NCBI RefSeq assembly: GCF_017921975.2
Contig: NZ_JAGEMO020000004.1
Coordinates: forward strand, 310,001 to 374,000
Direction of reading: 5' to 3'
Length of the DNA stretch: 64,000 nucleotides
Origin: Hymenobacter terricola
GTDB taxonomy: Bacteria > Bacteroidota > Bacteroidia > Cytophagales > Hymenobacteraceae
Part shown: positions 8,224 to 15,814 of the stretch, one piece after another
How the letters are laid out: every line of letters begins with the position of its first letter
Position numbering within the stretch: position 1 is the stretch's first letter
Made by a program: the position numbers and the translations under genes
Notes under the pieces: generated by a model
The model's database searches: none
What the model was told of the DNA's origin: nothing
What the model saw: only the letters and a program-made list of their open reading frames with translations

Positions 8224-8955
8224 TCAGAGAAGCAGGGCCGCAAGGGCGAAATCGGCAATCAGGATGGCGATGATGGAGTTGGTAACAGCCCCGGTGCTGG
8301 CCGCCCCTACTTCGAGGGCGCCGCCGGTGGTGTAGTAGCCTTTGAACGCCGAAATGCCGGATACGAGGAAGGCAAACACCACGGCTTTAATGAGGGCAAA
8401 AACGATGTTGTAGGGCACAAAATCGGTGCGAATGCCTTCGATGTAGTCCTGGGCCGTCATGACGCCGGTGAGCGTGCCGGCCAGGTAGCCGCCCAAAATG
8501 GACAGCAGCATGGCCAGAATCACCAGCAGCGGAAACATGAGCAATGCCGCCAGAATGCGCGGCAACACGAGGTAGGAAGTGGAGTTGATGCCCATAACTT
8601 CCAGTGCCGAAATCTGCTCGGTGATGCGCATGGTGCCCAAACCGCCGGCGATGCTGCTGCCCACCTTGCCCGCCAGCACGATGCTGGTGATGGTGGGCGC
8701 CAGCTCCAGAATGGTCATTTCGCGCACCATGTAGCCGATGGTGGACTGCGGGATGAGCGGATTGGTAAGGTTGTAAGCAATTTGCACACAGGTCACGGCC
8801 CCGATGAAGGCCGACACGATGGAGACGATGACTATCGAATCGACGCCGATGAGAATGGCTTCGTCGATGGTGCGGTTCCACAGTACGCTGAACCGCTCGG
8901 TGCGCGAAACCATGCCGCGCAGGAAGAGGACGAACGAGCCGAAAGTTTTGAGCAT
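8224..8955 (-). CDS. MlaE-like ABC transporter permease
   Basis: This 243-residue membrane protein is the permease of the MlaFE-type lipid transporter. Family hallmarks are AFIGAVTCVQIAYNLTNP, REMTILELAPTITSIVLAG (the E-L-x-P-x-x-x-x-x-x-x-AG pattern of MlaE), KVGSSIAGGLGTMRITEQIS and ALEVMGINSTSYLVLPRI. About five to six hydrophobic segments are visible. It is transcribed ahead of the ATPase gene. It is divergent from the SDR gene at 9057, with 100 bp of shared upstream region and no clear promoter motif. Confidence 0.9.
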   Translation of the reverse strand: MLKTFGSFVLFLRGMVSRTERFSVLWNRTIDEAILIGVDSIVIVSIVSAFIGAVTCVQIAYNLTNPLIPQSTIGYMVREMTILELAPTITSIVLAGKVGSSIAGGLGTMRITEQISALEVMGINSTSYLVLPRILAALLMFPLLVILAMLLSILGGYLAGTLTGVMTAQDYIEGIRTDFVPYNIVFALIKAVVFAFLVSGISAFKGYYTTGGALEVGAASTGAVTNSIIAILIADFALAALLL

Positions 8956-9056
8956 GGGAAACTATTGAAGAATAAAAACCGAAGTTTGGGCGAAAATGTT
9001 GCGCTTTGCAGCTAGCCAGGGCGCTTTGCCACCTTACGTAAAACCAACCAGACACA

Positions 9057-9779
9057 GTGCAAACGAACGAAAATTTAATTGTCGTGACCGGCGGCAGCAA
9101 AGGTATTGGTCGGGCGGTAGTGTCGCGCTTTGTGCGGGCCGGCTTCCCGGTAGCCACCTGCGCCCGTTCGGCGGCCGACTTGGCTGTTCTCACAACCGAA
9201 ATGGTGGCCGAAGTTCCCGGCGCCACGCTCCACACCCTGCCCGCCGACCTCAGCCAGCAAGCCGATTGTGTTCGTTTCGCGGCGTTTGTGCTGGCGCTGG
9301 GCTCGCCGGTAGAAGCACTGGTGAACAACGCGGGCGCATTCCTTCCCGGCCGGCTGCAGGACGAGCCCGCCGACGGCTCGCAGCTGCGCCAGATGCTGGC
9401 CGTGAACCTGCTCAGCGCCTACGACGTGACCCTGCCGCTGCTGCCGGGCCTCATTGCGCGGGGCCGCGGGCACATCTTCACCATTTGCTCCACGGCCAGC
9501 AGCACGGCCTACCCCAACGGCGGCTCCTACGGCATTGCCAAGCACGCCCTGCTGGGCTTCACCAGAAACCTGCGTGAGGAGCTGAAAGCCAGCGGCGTGC
9601 GCGTGACGGCCGTGCTGCCCGGCCCCACGCTCACGGCCAGCTGGGCGGGCGTGGCCCTGCCACCGGAGCGCTTTGTGCAGGCTGAGGACGTGGCTGAGGC
9701 CGTGTTTTCAGCCTATTCCATGTCGCCCCATGCCGTGGTGGAGGAGCTGTTGATTAGGCCGCAGCTCGGGGATTTATAG
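9057..9779 (+). CDS. SDR family NAD(P)-dependent oxidoreductase
   Basis: This 240-residue short-chain dehydrogenase has the cofactor motif TGGSKGIG near the N-terminus, the structural NNAG, the Ser region CSTASSTAYPNGGSYG and the catalytic YGIAK. The Arg/Ser after the motif (CARSAAD) suggests NADP preference. I use the GTG at 9057, which gives the usual short lead into the Rossmann fold (MQTNENLIVVTGG); no ATG is available in frame nearby. Substrate is unknown. The stop codon overlaps the end of the convergent GldL-like gene by a few bases. Confidence 0.88.
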   Translation: MQTNENLIVVTGGSKGIGRAVVSRFVRAGFPVATCARSAADLAVLTTEMVAEVPGATLHTLPADLSQQADCVRFAAFVLALGSPVEALVNNAGAFLPGRLQDEPADGSQLRQMLAVNLLSAYDVTLPLLPGLIARGRGHIFTICSTASSTAYPNGGSYGIAKHALLGFTRNLREELKASGVRVTAVLPGPTLTASWAGVALPPERFVQAEDVAEAVFSAYSMSPHAVVEELLIRPQLGDL

Positions 9780-10226
9780 GTTGGCGGTAGGGTCTGGGCG
9801 GCGAATCCAGCGCTTGTGCACGAAAAGCAGCCCCATTGCCCAGAATAACGCCTCCGTACAGCCAGCAACGGACTGAATCAATGCTGGCCACACGGCTAAG
9901 GCCAGCACCGTGGCTCCCACACCAATCACCCACATCAGCTTAAGGTAATCCAGCAGGTTCCGGTGTTTTTTCGCGTAGCACCACCAGCCGTAAACGGCGA
10001 CAAACAGGGCTGCTCCCAGGAATAACAATTCGCGGCCAAAGGCCCAGTGTTCGATTTTGAATACCACTCCCACACCCAACAGCAGGATGCCCACTACGAG
10101 CGGCGCTGCAAATCCGGTGTAGTTCCAGATGCGGCTGGAGGACACCATAAGACCCATCAGCAACCATTTCAGCACGGCATATGCCAAGGCAATTGCTGAT
10201 GCAAAGTGGAAATCGATAAGGTCCAT
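9774..10226 (-). CDS. GldL-related membrane protein
   Basis: This 150-residue protein has four hydrophobic segments and contains GVVFKIEHWAFGRELLFLG, which resembles the conserved transmembrane motif of GldL (FKI-HWP-G), a motor component of type IX secretion and gliding. GldL itself is longer and has a cytoplasmic C-terminal domain that is absent here, so this is a short relative and not the motor protein. Such stand-alone GldL-like proteins occur in Cytophagales with unknown role. The gene is convergent with the SDR gene, overlapping it by 6 bp. Confidence 0.65.
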   Translation of the reverse strand: MDLIDFHFASAIALAYAVLKWLLMGLMVSSSRIWNYTGFAAPLVVGILLLGVGVVFKIEHWAFGRELLFLGAALFVAVYGWWCYAKKHRNLLDYLKLMWVIGVGATVLALAVWPALIQSVAGCTEALFWAMGLLFVHKRWIRRPDPTANL

Positions 10227-10256
10227 TCAGGAAGAAAAATACTTGTTTGGCGCGCT

Positions 10257-11060
10257 TTACTCTACTTTCTTTCCGCCTTTGCCAGTCACGTTGATGCCTA
10301 TGCTGGCTGGCAGGCCACTGAAGTGGTAATACAGCGTACCTGCTCCCGCCACGGTGCCATACAGCGCCTCCGTGACCCGTACGTGGGCATCGCCGTCGCT
10401 GTCGCGCGTCATGTTGAAGTAGCAGCGGCGTAAGGCCAGGCCCTGGGCAAAGAGCCGGCCGGAACCGCCCACGGTGAAATTCATCTCGGCGATGGTGCCG
10501 CTCAGGGTCACGTCGCCCAACTCGTATTGGTCGATGTTGAGGTAAGTAGCATTCAGGTTGAGGTCGTAGTCGCCGGCCCCTACGAGGTGAACAAATAGGC
10601 TGTCCTGCGCGAACTGGCCCACGGTGCTGCCATTGCCCTGCCCGCGCAGGAAAACATTTTTGATGTGCGGCAGGTGCAACGTTACCTCGCGGGGCGTGTC
10701 GTAGCTGCGGGCCCAGTTGCAGGTGCTGGTGTTGTTAATTTCTAACGCGTTGCCGTTGCGCGTGAGGGTGATGTCACTTATCAGGTTTTCGCCCGCCCTC
10801 ACTTCGGCGTAGGTTTGGGTGTCTTGCACCAGGCGCAGGTCCACATTATCGAAGGCCGTGACGGTGACGAGGCCGGGGGCCACCTCGCGGCGTTGGGTGA
10901 TGATGGTGCCGGTGCTTTTGAGGCAATCGGTGCCGTGGCCGGGGCCGCAGGTGCTCAACCCCGCTGCCAGCGCCAGCCCCAGCCCGGCGCGGCCCAGCCC
11001 GCGCAACACCCCAAACCAACCCAGGCCGCTAACTTGCGGCCGCAAACTCGTGTCGCGCAT
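10257..11060 (-). CDS. DUF2807 (GIN domain) putative lipoprotein
   Basis: This 267-residue secreted protein carries a DUF2807/GIN auto-transporter adhesin-like beta-helix domain, with the typical start (VTAFDNVDLRLVQDTQTYAEV), LIGAGDYDLNL-like turns and repeating short beta-strands. The N-terminus has a hydrophobic stretch ending in ALAAGLSTCG, consistent with a lipoprotein signal. I chose the ATG at 11060, immediately behind a minus-strand TATCTTTG promoter element, although the frame is open further upstream into the divergent SDR gene. DUF2807 proteins are common cell-surface proteins of Bacteroidota with no settled function. Confidence 0.78.
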   Translation of the reverse strand: MRDTSLRPQVSGLGWFGVLRGLGRAGLGLALAAGLSTCGPGHGTDCLKSTGTIITQRREVAPGLVTVTAFDNVDLRLVQDTQTYAEVRAGENLISDITLTRNGNALEINNTSTCNWARSYDTPREVTLHLPHIKNVFLRGQGNGSTVGQFAQDSLFVHLVGAGDYDLNLNATYLNIDQYELGDVTLSGTIAEMNFTVGGSGRLFAQGLALRRCYFNMTRDSDGDAHVRVTEALYGTVAGAGTLYYHFSGLPASIGINVTGKGGKKVE

Positions 11061-11078
11061 ATTCAGCCTTACTTTCCC

Positions 11079-11086
11079 CAAAGATA
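11079..11086 (-). promoter_or_regulatory. -7 promoter element for the DUF2807 gene
   Basis: CAAAGATA on the plus strand is TATCTTTG on the minus strand, a perfect TAnnTTTG match 18 bp upstream of the chosen ATG. It lies in the 27-bp divergent gap to the next SDR gene. Confidence 0.55.
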
Positions 11087-11087
11087 A

Positions 11088-11780
11088 ATGGACCTCACCG
11101 GTAAAATCGCCATCGTGACCGGCGCGAGCAAAGGAATTGGCCGCGCCACCGTGGAAGCGCTGCTGGCGCGGGGCGCCGCCGTGGCCGGCTGGGCCCGCTC
11201 CGCCCCCGAAGGCCTGGTGCACGACCGGTTCCAATTTTTTGAGTGCGATGTGCAGGATGAGCATTCCATCACCGAAGCCTTCACGAACACCCAGCGCGAG
11301 CTGGGCCCGGAAATCCATGTCCTGGTGAACAACGCCGGCCTAGGCATTATGGGCGACGTCGACGGCTTCAAAACGGAAGACTGGAAAACGATGTTCGACA
11401 CCAATGTGCTGGGCACTTTCCTGTGCACCCGCGCCGTACTCCCGCAGATGAAGCGCCAGCACGCTGGCCATATCGTGAACGTGGCCTCGCTGGCCGGCAC
11501 GACGGGCACCGCCGGGATGTCGGGTTACTGCGCCACCAAATTCGCCGTGCGCGGCTTTTCCGATTCGCTGTTTAAGGAAGTGCGGCCAAACGGCATTCGC
11601 GTCACGTGCATTATGCCCGGTTCGGTCGAAACCAACTTCAACGGCAACGAGCCCGGTGCCACGCCCAATCCACATAAGATGACGCCGGAATCCATTGCCG
11701 ACGCCATCGTGCATGCCATTGAAGCGCCGGACACGACCATGATTTCCGAAATTCAATTGCGGCCGGCGCAGGTGAAATGA
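11088..11780 (+). CDS. SDR family oxidoreductase
   Basis: This 230-residue short-chain dehydrogenase has TGASKGIG, NNAGLG and the catalytic SGYCATKFA (YxxxK), with the Ser in VNVASLAG. It resembles 3-ketoacyl-ACP reductase-like SDRs. It is not closely similar to the SDR at 9057, so the two are not a recent duplication. The gene is followed by a heptamer hairpin and then gldA on the same strand. Substrate is unknown. Confidence 0.88.
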   Translation: MDLTGKIAIVTGASKGIGRATVEALLARGAAVAGWARSAPEGLVHDRFQFFECDVQDEHSITEAFTNTQRELGPEIHVLVNNAGLGIMGDVDGFKTEDWKTMFDTNVLGTFLCTRAVLPQMKRQHAGHIVNVASLAGTTGTAGMSGYCATKFAVRGFSDSLFKEVRPNGIRVTCIMPGSVETNFNGNEPGATPNPHKMTPESIADAIVHAIEAPDTTMISEIQLRPAQVK

Positions 11781-11782
11781 GC

Positions 11783-11862
11783 GGTTGGTTGCTCGTTGTC
11801 AGTTGTCAGGTTCTGATGATGTGGCAGGCGAACGACTGACAACTACTAACTGACAACTAACC
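11783..11862. repeat. Heptamer-phased hairpin upstream of gldA
   Basis: The left arm is GGTTGGT, TGCTCGT, TGTCAGT, TGTCAGG (11783-11810). The right arm is ACTGACA, ACTACTA, ACTGACA, ACTAACC (11835-11862). It fills the gap between the SDR stop and the gldA ATG at 11867, so any gldA leader would contain it. Confidence 0.75.
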
Positions 11863-11866
11863 TCCA

Positions 11867-12775
11867 ATGGTAGAAATAGAGCACCTGACCAAAACCTACG
11901 GCACCCAGAACGCCGTGGACAACATCAGCTTCACGGCGGGTAAGGGTGAAATCGTGGGCTTCCTTGGGCCAAACGGCGCGGGCAAGAGCACCACGATGAA
12001 GATTGCCACCGGCTACCTCCCGCCCACCGCCGGCACCGTGCGCGTGGCCGGCTACGACGTGCTCGTTGACAGCCTTTCGGTACGCCGCCACCTCGGCTAC
12101 CTGCCCGAGCACAACCCCCTCTACCTGGATATGTACGTGCACGAGTACCTCGAATTCATTGGCTCGGTGCACGGATTGCGGGGCTCCGGCCTGCGCAACC
12201 GCGTGGCCGAGCTGGTGCGCCGCGTGGGCCTGAGCCGCGAGCAGAACAAGCAAATCGGCGCGCTCAGCAAGGGCTACCGGCAGCGCGTGGGCCTCGCCCA
12301 GGCCCTCATCCACGACCCCGACGTGCTCATCCTCGACGAGCCCACCACCGGCCTCGACCCTAATCAGATTCTGGAAATTCGCCAGCTCATCCGCGAAGTG
12401 GGCGAGGACAAGACCGTCATTTTCAGCACCCATATTCTGCCCGAAGTCACGGCCCTGTGCTCCCGCGTGCTCATCATCAGCCGGGGCAAGCTGGTGGCTG
12501 ACAGCCCCGTGGCCGAGCTGGCCGCCCGCGCCGCCGGCGAAACCATCGTCCGCGCCGAGTTCGAAGGCGCGGTAGATACGAGCAAGCTGGCCCAACTCCC
12601 CGGCGTGCGCCACGTGGAGGCCGCGCCCGATGGCGCGGTCCTGCTCCGTACCGCGCCGGGCGTGGATGTGCGCGCCGCCGTGTCGCGCCTCGCCGGGCAG
12701 GAAGGCTGGATTCTGCTGGGGCTGCGGCAGGAGCATCAGAGCTTGGAAGAGGTGTTTGGGGAGTTGACGAAGTAA
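11867..12775 (+). CDS. gldA: Gliding motility ABC transporter ATP-binding protein GldA
   Basis: GldA is the ATPase of the GldAFG transporter, which is required for gliding in Flavobacterium johnsoniae. This 302-residue protein has Walker A (GPNGAGKSTTM), a Q-loop region (LGYLPEHNPLYLDMYVHEYL, characteristic of GldA), the signature LSKGYRQRVGLAQAL and Walker B (VLILDEPTTGLDP), with the HILPEV switch. The two permease-side genes gldF and gldG follow on the same strand, but a GTCATGC palindrome of about 100 bp separates gldA from gldF. Confidence 0.92.
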   Translation: MVEIEHLTKTYGTQNAVDNISFTAGKGEIVGFLGPNGAGKSTTMKIATGYLPPTAGTVRVAGYDVLVDSLSVRRHLGYLPEHNPLYLDMYVHEYLEFIGSVHGLRGSGLRNRVAELVRRVGLSREQNKQIGALSKGYRQRVGLAQALIHDPDVLILDEPTTGLDPNQILEIRQLIREVGEDKTVIFSTHILPEVTALCSRVLIISRGKLVADSPVAELAARAAGETIVRAEFEGAVDTSKLAQLPGVRHVEAAPDGAVLLRTAPGVDVRAAVSRLAGQEGWILLGLRQEHQSLEEVFGELTK

Positions 12776-12781
12776 TATTTC

Positions 12782-12900
12782 GAACGTCATGCAGAGCGCA
12801 GCGAAGCATCTCGCTTGCCTCGTTCCATCGCCATTGAATTACTACCACACGCGAGATGCTTCGCTACGCTCTGCATGACGTTCTTGCTGCATGACGTTCT
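12782..12900. repeat. GTCATGC-type palindromic repeat (copy 1)
   Basis: The left arm starts GAACGTCATGCAGAGCGCAG and runs into GAAGCATCTCG; the right arm is the reverse complement, ending GCTCTGCATGACGTTC at about 12884. A second partial end (GCATGACGTTCT) follows to 12900. It is the first of six copies of a dispersed family and sits inside the gldA-gldF unit. Confidence 0.85.
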
Positions 12901-12921
12901 AATTACCGGCTTCCACGCCCT

Positions 12922-13647
12922 ATGCTAACAATCCTTCAAAAAGAATTCAACGCTTTCCTGAATTCCCCGGTCGCCTACGTCGTGCTGGGGGTTTTTCTGA
13001 TTGCCACCGGCCTGTTCGTCTGGGTATTCCCCGACAGCAGCGTGCTGGATTACGGCTACGCCGACCTGCAAACGCTGTTTTCGCTGGCCCCGTGGATATT
13101 CCTGTTCCTGATTCCGGCCATCACCATGCGCACCTTCGCGGAGGAGAAGAAGGCCGGCACCATCGAATTGCTCTTAACCCGGCCGCTCACCGATGGGCAG
13201 ATAATTGGCGGCAAATATCTGGCGTGTTTTTTACTGGCTTTGTTGGCCTTAATTCCGACGCTGCTCTATTATTTCTCGGTGTATGAATTGGGCAGTCCGG
13301 AAGGCAATATTGACTCGGCAGCTACCGTCGGCTCCTACTTAGGTTTGGCATTGCTGGCGGCAGTATTCGCGGCCATTGGCATCCTGGCTTCGGCCCTCAC
13401 GCGGGACCAGATTATTGCGTTTCTGGTGGCGGTGGTGGGCTGCTTCCTGATTTATTCGGGGTTCGATTCACTCGCCTCAGTGCTGGAAGGCAGCCCGGCA
13501 TATTACGTGAGCCAGCTGGGCATTGCGGCGCATTACCGCGATTTGAGCAAGGGTTTGATTGACTCGCGGGACTTGGTTTATTTCTTCAGCGTAGTTGCAG
13601 TGGCCCTGCAAGCTACCCGGCTGGTACTTCGGAGCCGGAATTGGTAA
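12922..13647 (+). CDS. gldF: Gliding motility ABC transporter permease GldF
   Basis: GldF is the membrane component of the GldAFG transporter. This 241-residue protein has six hydrophobic segments, with the family start MLTILQKEFNAFLNSPVAYV and the TMRTFAEEKKAGTIELLLTR motif typical of ABC-2 permeases of the GldF/NosY type. Its TAA stop overlaps the ATG of gldG (TAATG), which indicates translational coupling. Confidence 0.92.
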   Translation: MLTILQKEFNAFLNSPVAYVVLGVFLIATGLFVWVFPDSSVLDYGYADLQTLFSLAPWIFLFLIPAITMRTFAEEKKAGTIELLLTRPLTDGQIIGGKYLACFLLALLALIPTLLYYFSVYELGSPEGNIDSAATVGSYLGLALLAAVFAAIGILASALTRDQIIAFLVAVVGCFLIYSGFDSLASVLEGSPAYYVSQLGIAAHYRDLSKGLIDSRDLVYFFSVVAVALQATRLVLRSRNW

Positions 13648-15377
13648 TGGAAAATACGTTGACGAATTCGCCGGTAGCGGCTCCGGTTCCACCCTCCCGC
13701 AAGCAGCGCGACCTGCTGCAATTTGCCGCGATAGTAGGCTTGTTGCTGCTCTTCAATTTCACGGCCCAGCGCTTCTTCTTCCGGCTCGATTTGACCGAGG
13801 AAAAGCGCTACACGATGTCCGACGCCACCAAAAAGCTGCTGCGCGACCTCAAGCAGCCGGTCACCATCACGGTCTACCTCACCGGCGATTTCCCCCCCGC
13901 CTTCCGCCGCCTGGAGCAGGGCGTGCGCGAAACCCTGACCGAATTTCAGGTATACGGCGGGGCTAATCTTAACTACATTTTCATCGACCCCAGCGCGGCC
14001 GGTACCGAAGCCGCCCGTAACCAGTTCTACGGCTCGCTCGTCAAAAAGGGCCTGAAACCCACCAACCTCGGCGCCACCGAAAATGGCAAGCGCGTCGAGA
14101 AAATCATCTTTCCCTGGGCGGTGGTGAGCGTGGGCGGGCACGATAAGAACGTGCTGCTGCTGCGCGGCAACCAAACCGCTGCGGCCGATGTGCGCCTCAA
14201 CCAAAGCATTGAGGGACTGGAATATGAATTGGCCAGCACCATCCGCACGCTGGTGCCGGCCCTGCGCAAGCGCATCGGCGTGGTGGAAGGCCACGGCGAG
14301 CTCACCAACGCGCAGGCCGGCGACATGCTCGGCACCTGGCAGCAGCAGTACGATGTGTTCCGCGTCACGCTCAGCAAGGTGAAGGACTTAAGTGCGCTCG
14401 ATGCCATCGTGGTGGCCCAGCCCAAAACGCCTTATTCCGAAGACGACAAATTCAAGCTCGACCAGTTCATCACCCAGGGCGGCCGGGCGCTGTTCTTCGT
14501 CGATGCCCTGCGCGTGGACCTTGACAGTGTGGCCCGAAATGGTGTCGCGCTAGCTACGCCCTACAACCTCAACCTCGACGACCTGTTCTTCAAATACGGC
14601 CTGCGGCTGAACCAGAACCTGCTGCTCGACCTGAACAGCGGCCAAATCCCGCTCGTGACTGGCATGGACGGCAACAAGCCCAAAATCGAGCCCCTGCCCT
14701 GGCAGCTCTACCCGCTCATCAACAAGTTCAGCCCCCACCCCATCACCCGCAACCTCGACGCGGTGTACCTGAAATTCACCGGCAACCTCGACACGGTGAA
14801 GGCCACCGGCATCCGCAAAACTGCGCTGATGACCACCTCGCGCTATACCCGCGTGCTGCCCGCGCCGGTGCCCATCAACTTCAACGACGCCCGCCTGGAG
14901 CCTAATCCCAAGCTCTACCAGAAAGGCTTCCAGCCGGTGGCCTACCTGCTCGAAGGCCAGTTTACCTCGCTCTTCGCCAACCGCGCCCGGCCCGGCACCC
15001 TGCAATTCCAGCCCGAGAAATCGCCCACCGCCAAGCCCAGCAAAGTCCTGGTGCTGTCCGATGGCGACTTCATCCGTTCCGAAATCGACCCCAAAACCGG
15101 CAACCCCTACCGCCTGGGCTTCGACCGCCTCGCCAACACCGAATTCGCCAACCGCGAGCTGGTCCTGAACGCCACCGACTACCTGCTCGACGAAACCGGC
15201 CTAATTGCCGTGCGCGGCAAGCAAATCACCCTCCGCCCCCTCGACAAAGTGAAGCTGGCCGAGCAGCGCCGCCGCTGGCAGCTCCTGAACCTGGGCGCGC
15301 CGCTGGTGCTGCTAGGGTTGTTCGGGGCCGTGCGGGCGTGGCGGCGCAAGCGGCGCTATGCCTCTTTTGGGGCGTAG
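13647..15377 (+). CDS. gldG: Gliding motility-associated protein GldG
   Basis: GldG is the third member of the GldAFG transporter and is predicted to have a large periplasmic domain between an N-terminal and a C-terminal membrane helix. The 576-residue protein shows a first helix (LLQFAAIVGLLLLFNFTAQ), the conserved FRLDLTEEKRYTMSDATK segment, the DUF4350/GldG core, and the C-terminal helix (LNLGAPLVLLGLFGAV) with a basic tail. The frame also contains a TTG at 13641, but the ATG at 13647 overlaps the gldF stop and is preferred. The last 116 bp before the stop region are repeated downstream at 15561-15676. Confidence 0.92.
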   Translation: MENTLTNSPVAAPVPPSRKQRDLLQFAAIVGLLLLFNFTAQRFFFRLDLTEEKRYTMSDATKKLLRDLKQPVTITVYLTGDFPPAFRRLEQGVRETLTEFQVYGGANLNYIFIDPSAAGTEAARNQFYGSLVKKGLKPTNLGATENGKRVEKIIFPWAVVSVGGHDKNVLLLRGNQTAAADVRLNQSIEGLEYELASTIRTLVPALRKRIGVVEGHGELTNAQAGDMLGTWQQQYDVFRVTLSKVKDLSALDAIVVAQPKTPYSEDDKFKLDQFITQGGRALFFVDALRVDLDSVARNGVALATPYNLNLDDLFFKYGLRLNQNLLLDLNSGQIPLVTGMDGNKPKIEPLPWQLYPLINKFSPHPITRNLDAVYLKFTGNLDTVKATGIRKTALMTTSRYTRVLPAPVPINFNDARLEPNPKLYQKGFQPVAYLLEGQFTSLFANRARPGTLQFQPEKSPTAKPSKVLVLSDGDFIRSEIDPKTGNPYRLGFDRLANTEFANRELVLNATDYLLDETGLIAVRGKQITLRPLDKVKLAEQRRRWQLLNLGAPLVLLGLFGAVRAWRRKRRYASFGA

Positions 15378-15447
15378 CACGGTCCCTTAGCCCTACTTAT
15401 TTCGACCTTGAAATGGTTGTAGCAATCGGCCGTCAGATTTTCAGAGG

Positions 15448-15528
15448 CCAACATTTTTCTTTAGGTGCCTGAAAACCGTGTTACGGACACCAACATTTTT
15501 CTTTAGGTGCCTGAAAACCGTGTTACGG
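15448..15528. repeat. Two direct 39-bp repeats
   Basis: A 39-bp unit containing CCAACATTTTTCTTTAGGTG and ending in GTGTTACGG occurs at 15448-15486 and again, identical, at 15490-15528, with a 3-bp spacer (ACA). It lies between gldG and the duplicated gldG tail. Its origin is unknown. Confidence 0.85.
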
Positions 15529-15559
15529 GCATTTGAGCTAGTTATTACCCGCTCACTCG

Positions 15560-15693
15560 CCAAAGTGAAGCTGGCCGAGCAGCGCCGCCGCTGGCAGCGG
15601 CTGAACCTGGGCGCGCCGCTGATACTGCTGGGGTTGTTCGGGGCCGTGCGGGCGTGGCGGCGCAAGCGGCGCGATGCGGGGTTTAGCCTGTAA
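15560..15693 (+). pseudogene. Duplicated 3' end of gldG
   Basis: Positions 15561-15676 repeat gldG positions 15245-15360 with about 6 differences in 116 bp. The reading frame is kept: KVKLAEQRRRWQ, then the LNLGAP transmembrane segment and a basic end ..RRKRRDAGFSL before a stop. A frame from 15478 could give a 71-residue peptide, but its first part comes from the 39-bp repeat, so this is best read as a remnant and not a gene. The 15378-15814 gap holds only this remnant, the 39-bp repeats and featureless DNA. Confidence 0.8.
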
Positions 15694-15814
15694 TGTCAGT
15701 AGTTTTGTCATTCAATTGGCATCGCCTGCTGCCGACTAAAGCAGAAATCTATTTTCACTAAAGCTCCACTTATTCTTCCTATTCGGGCTTTGACAGTGGA
15801 TGCGTAATTAGCAA

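Noticed and set aside
15478..15693. 71-residue gene after gldG
   Set aside because: The first third is a 39-bp repeat and the rest a copy of the gldG end, so it is better read as a remnant.
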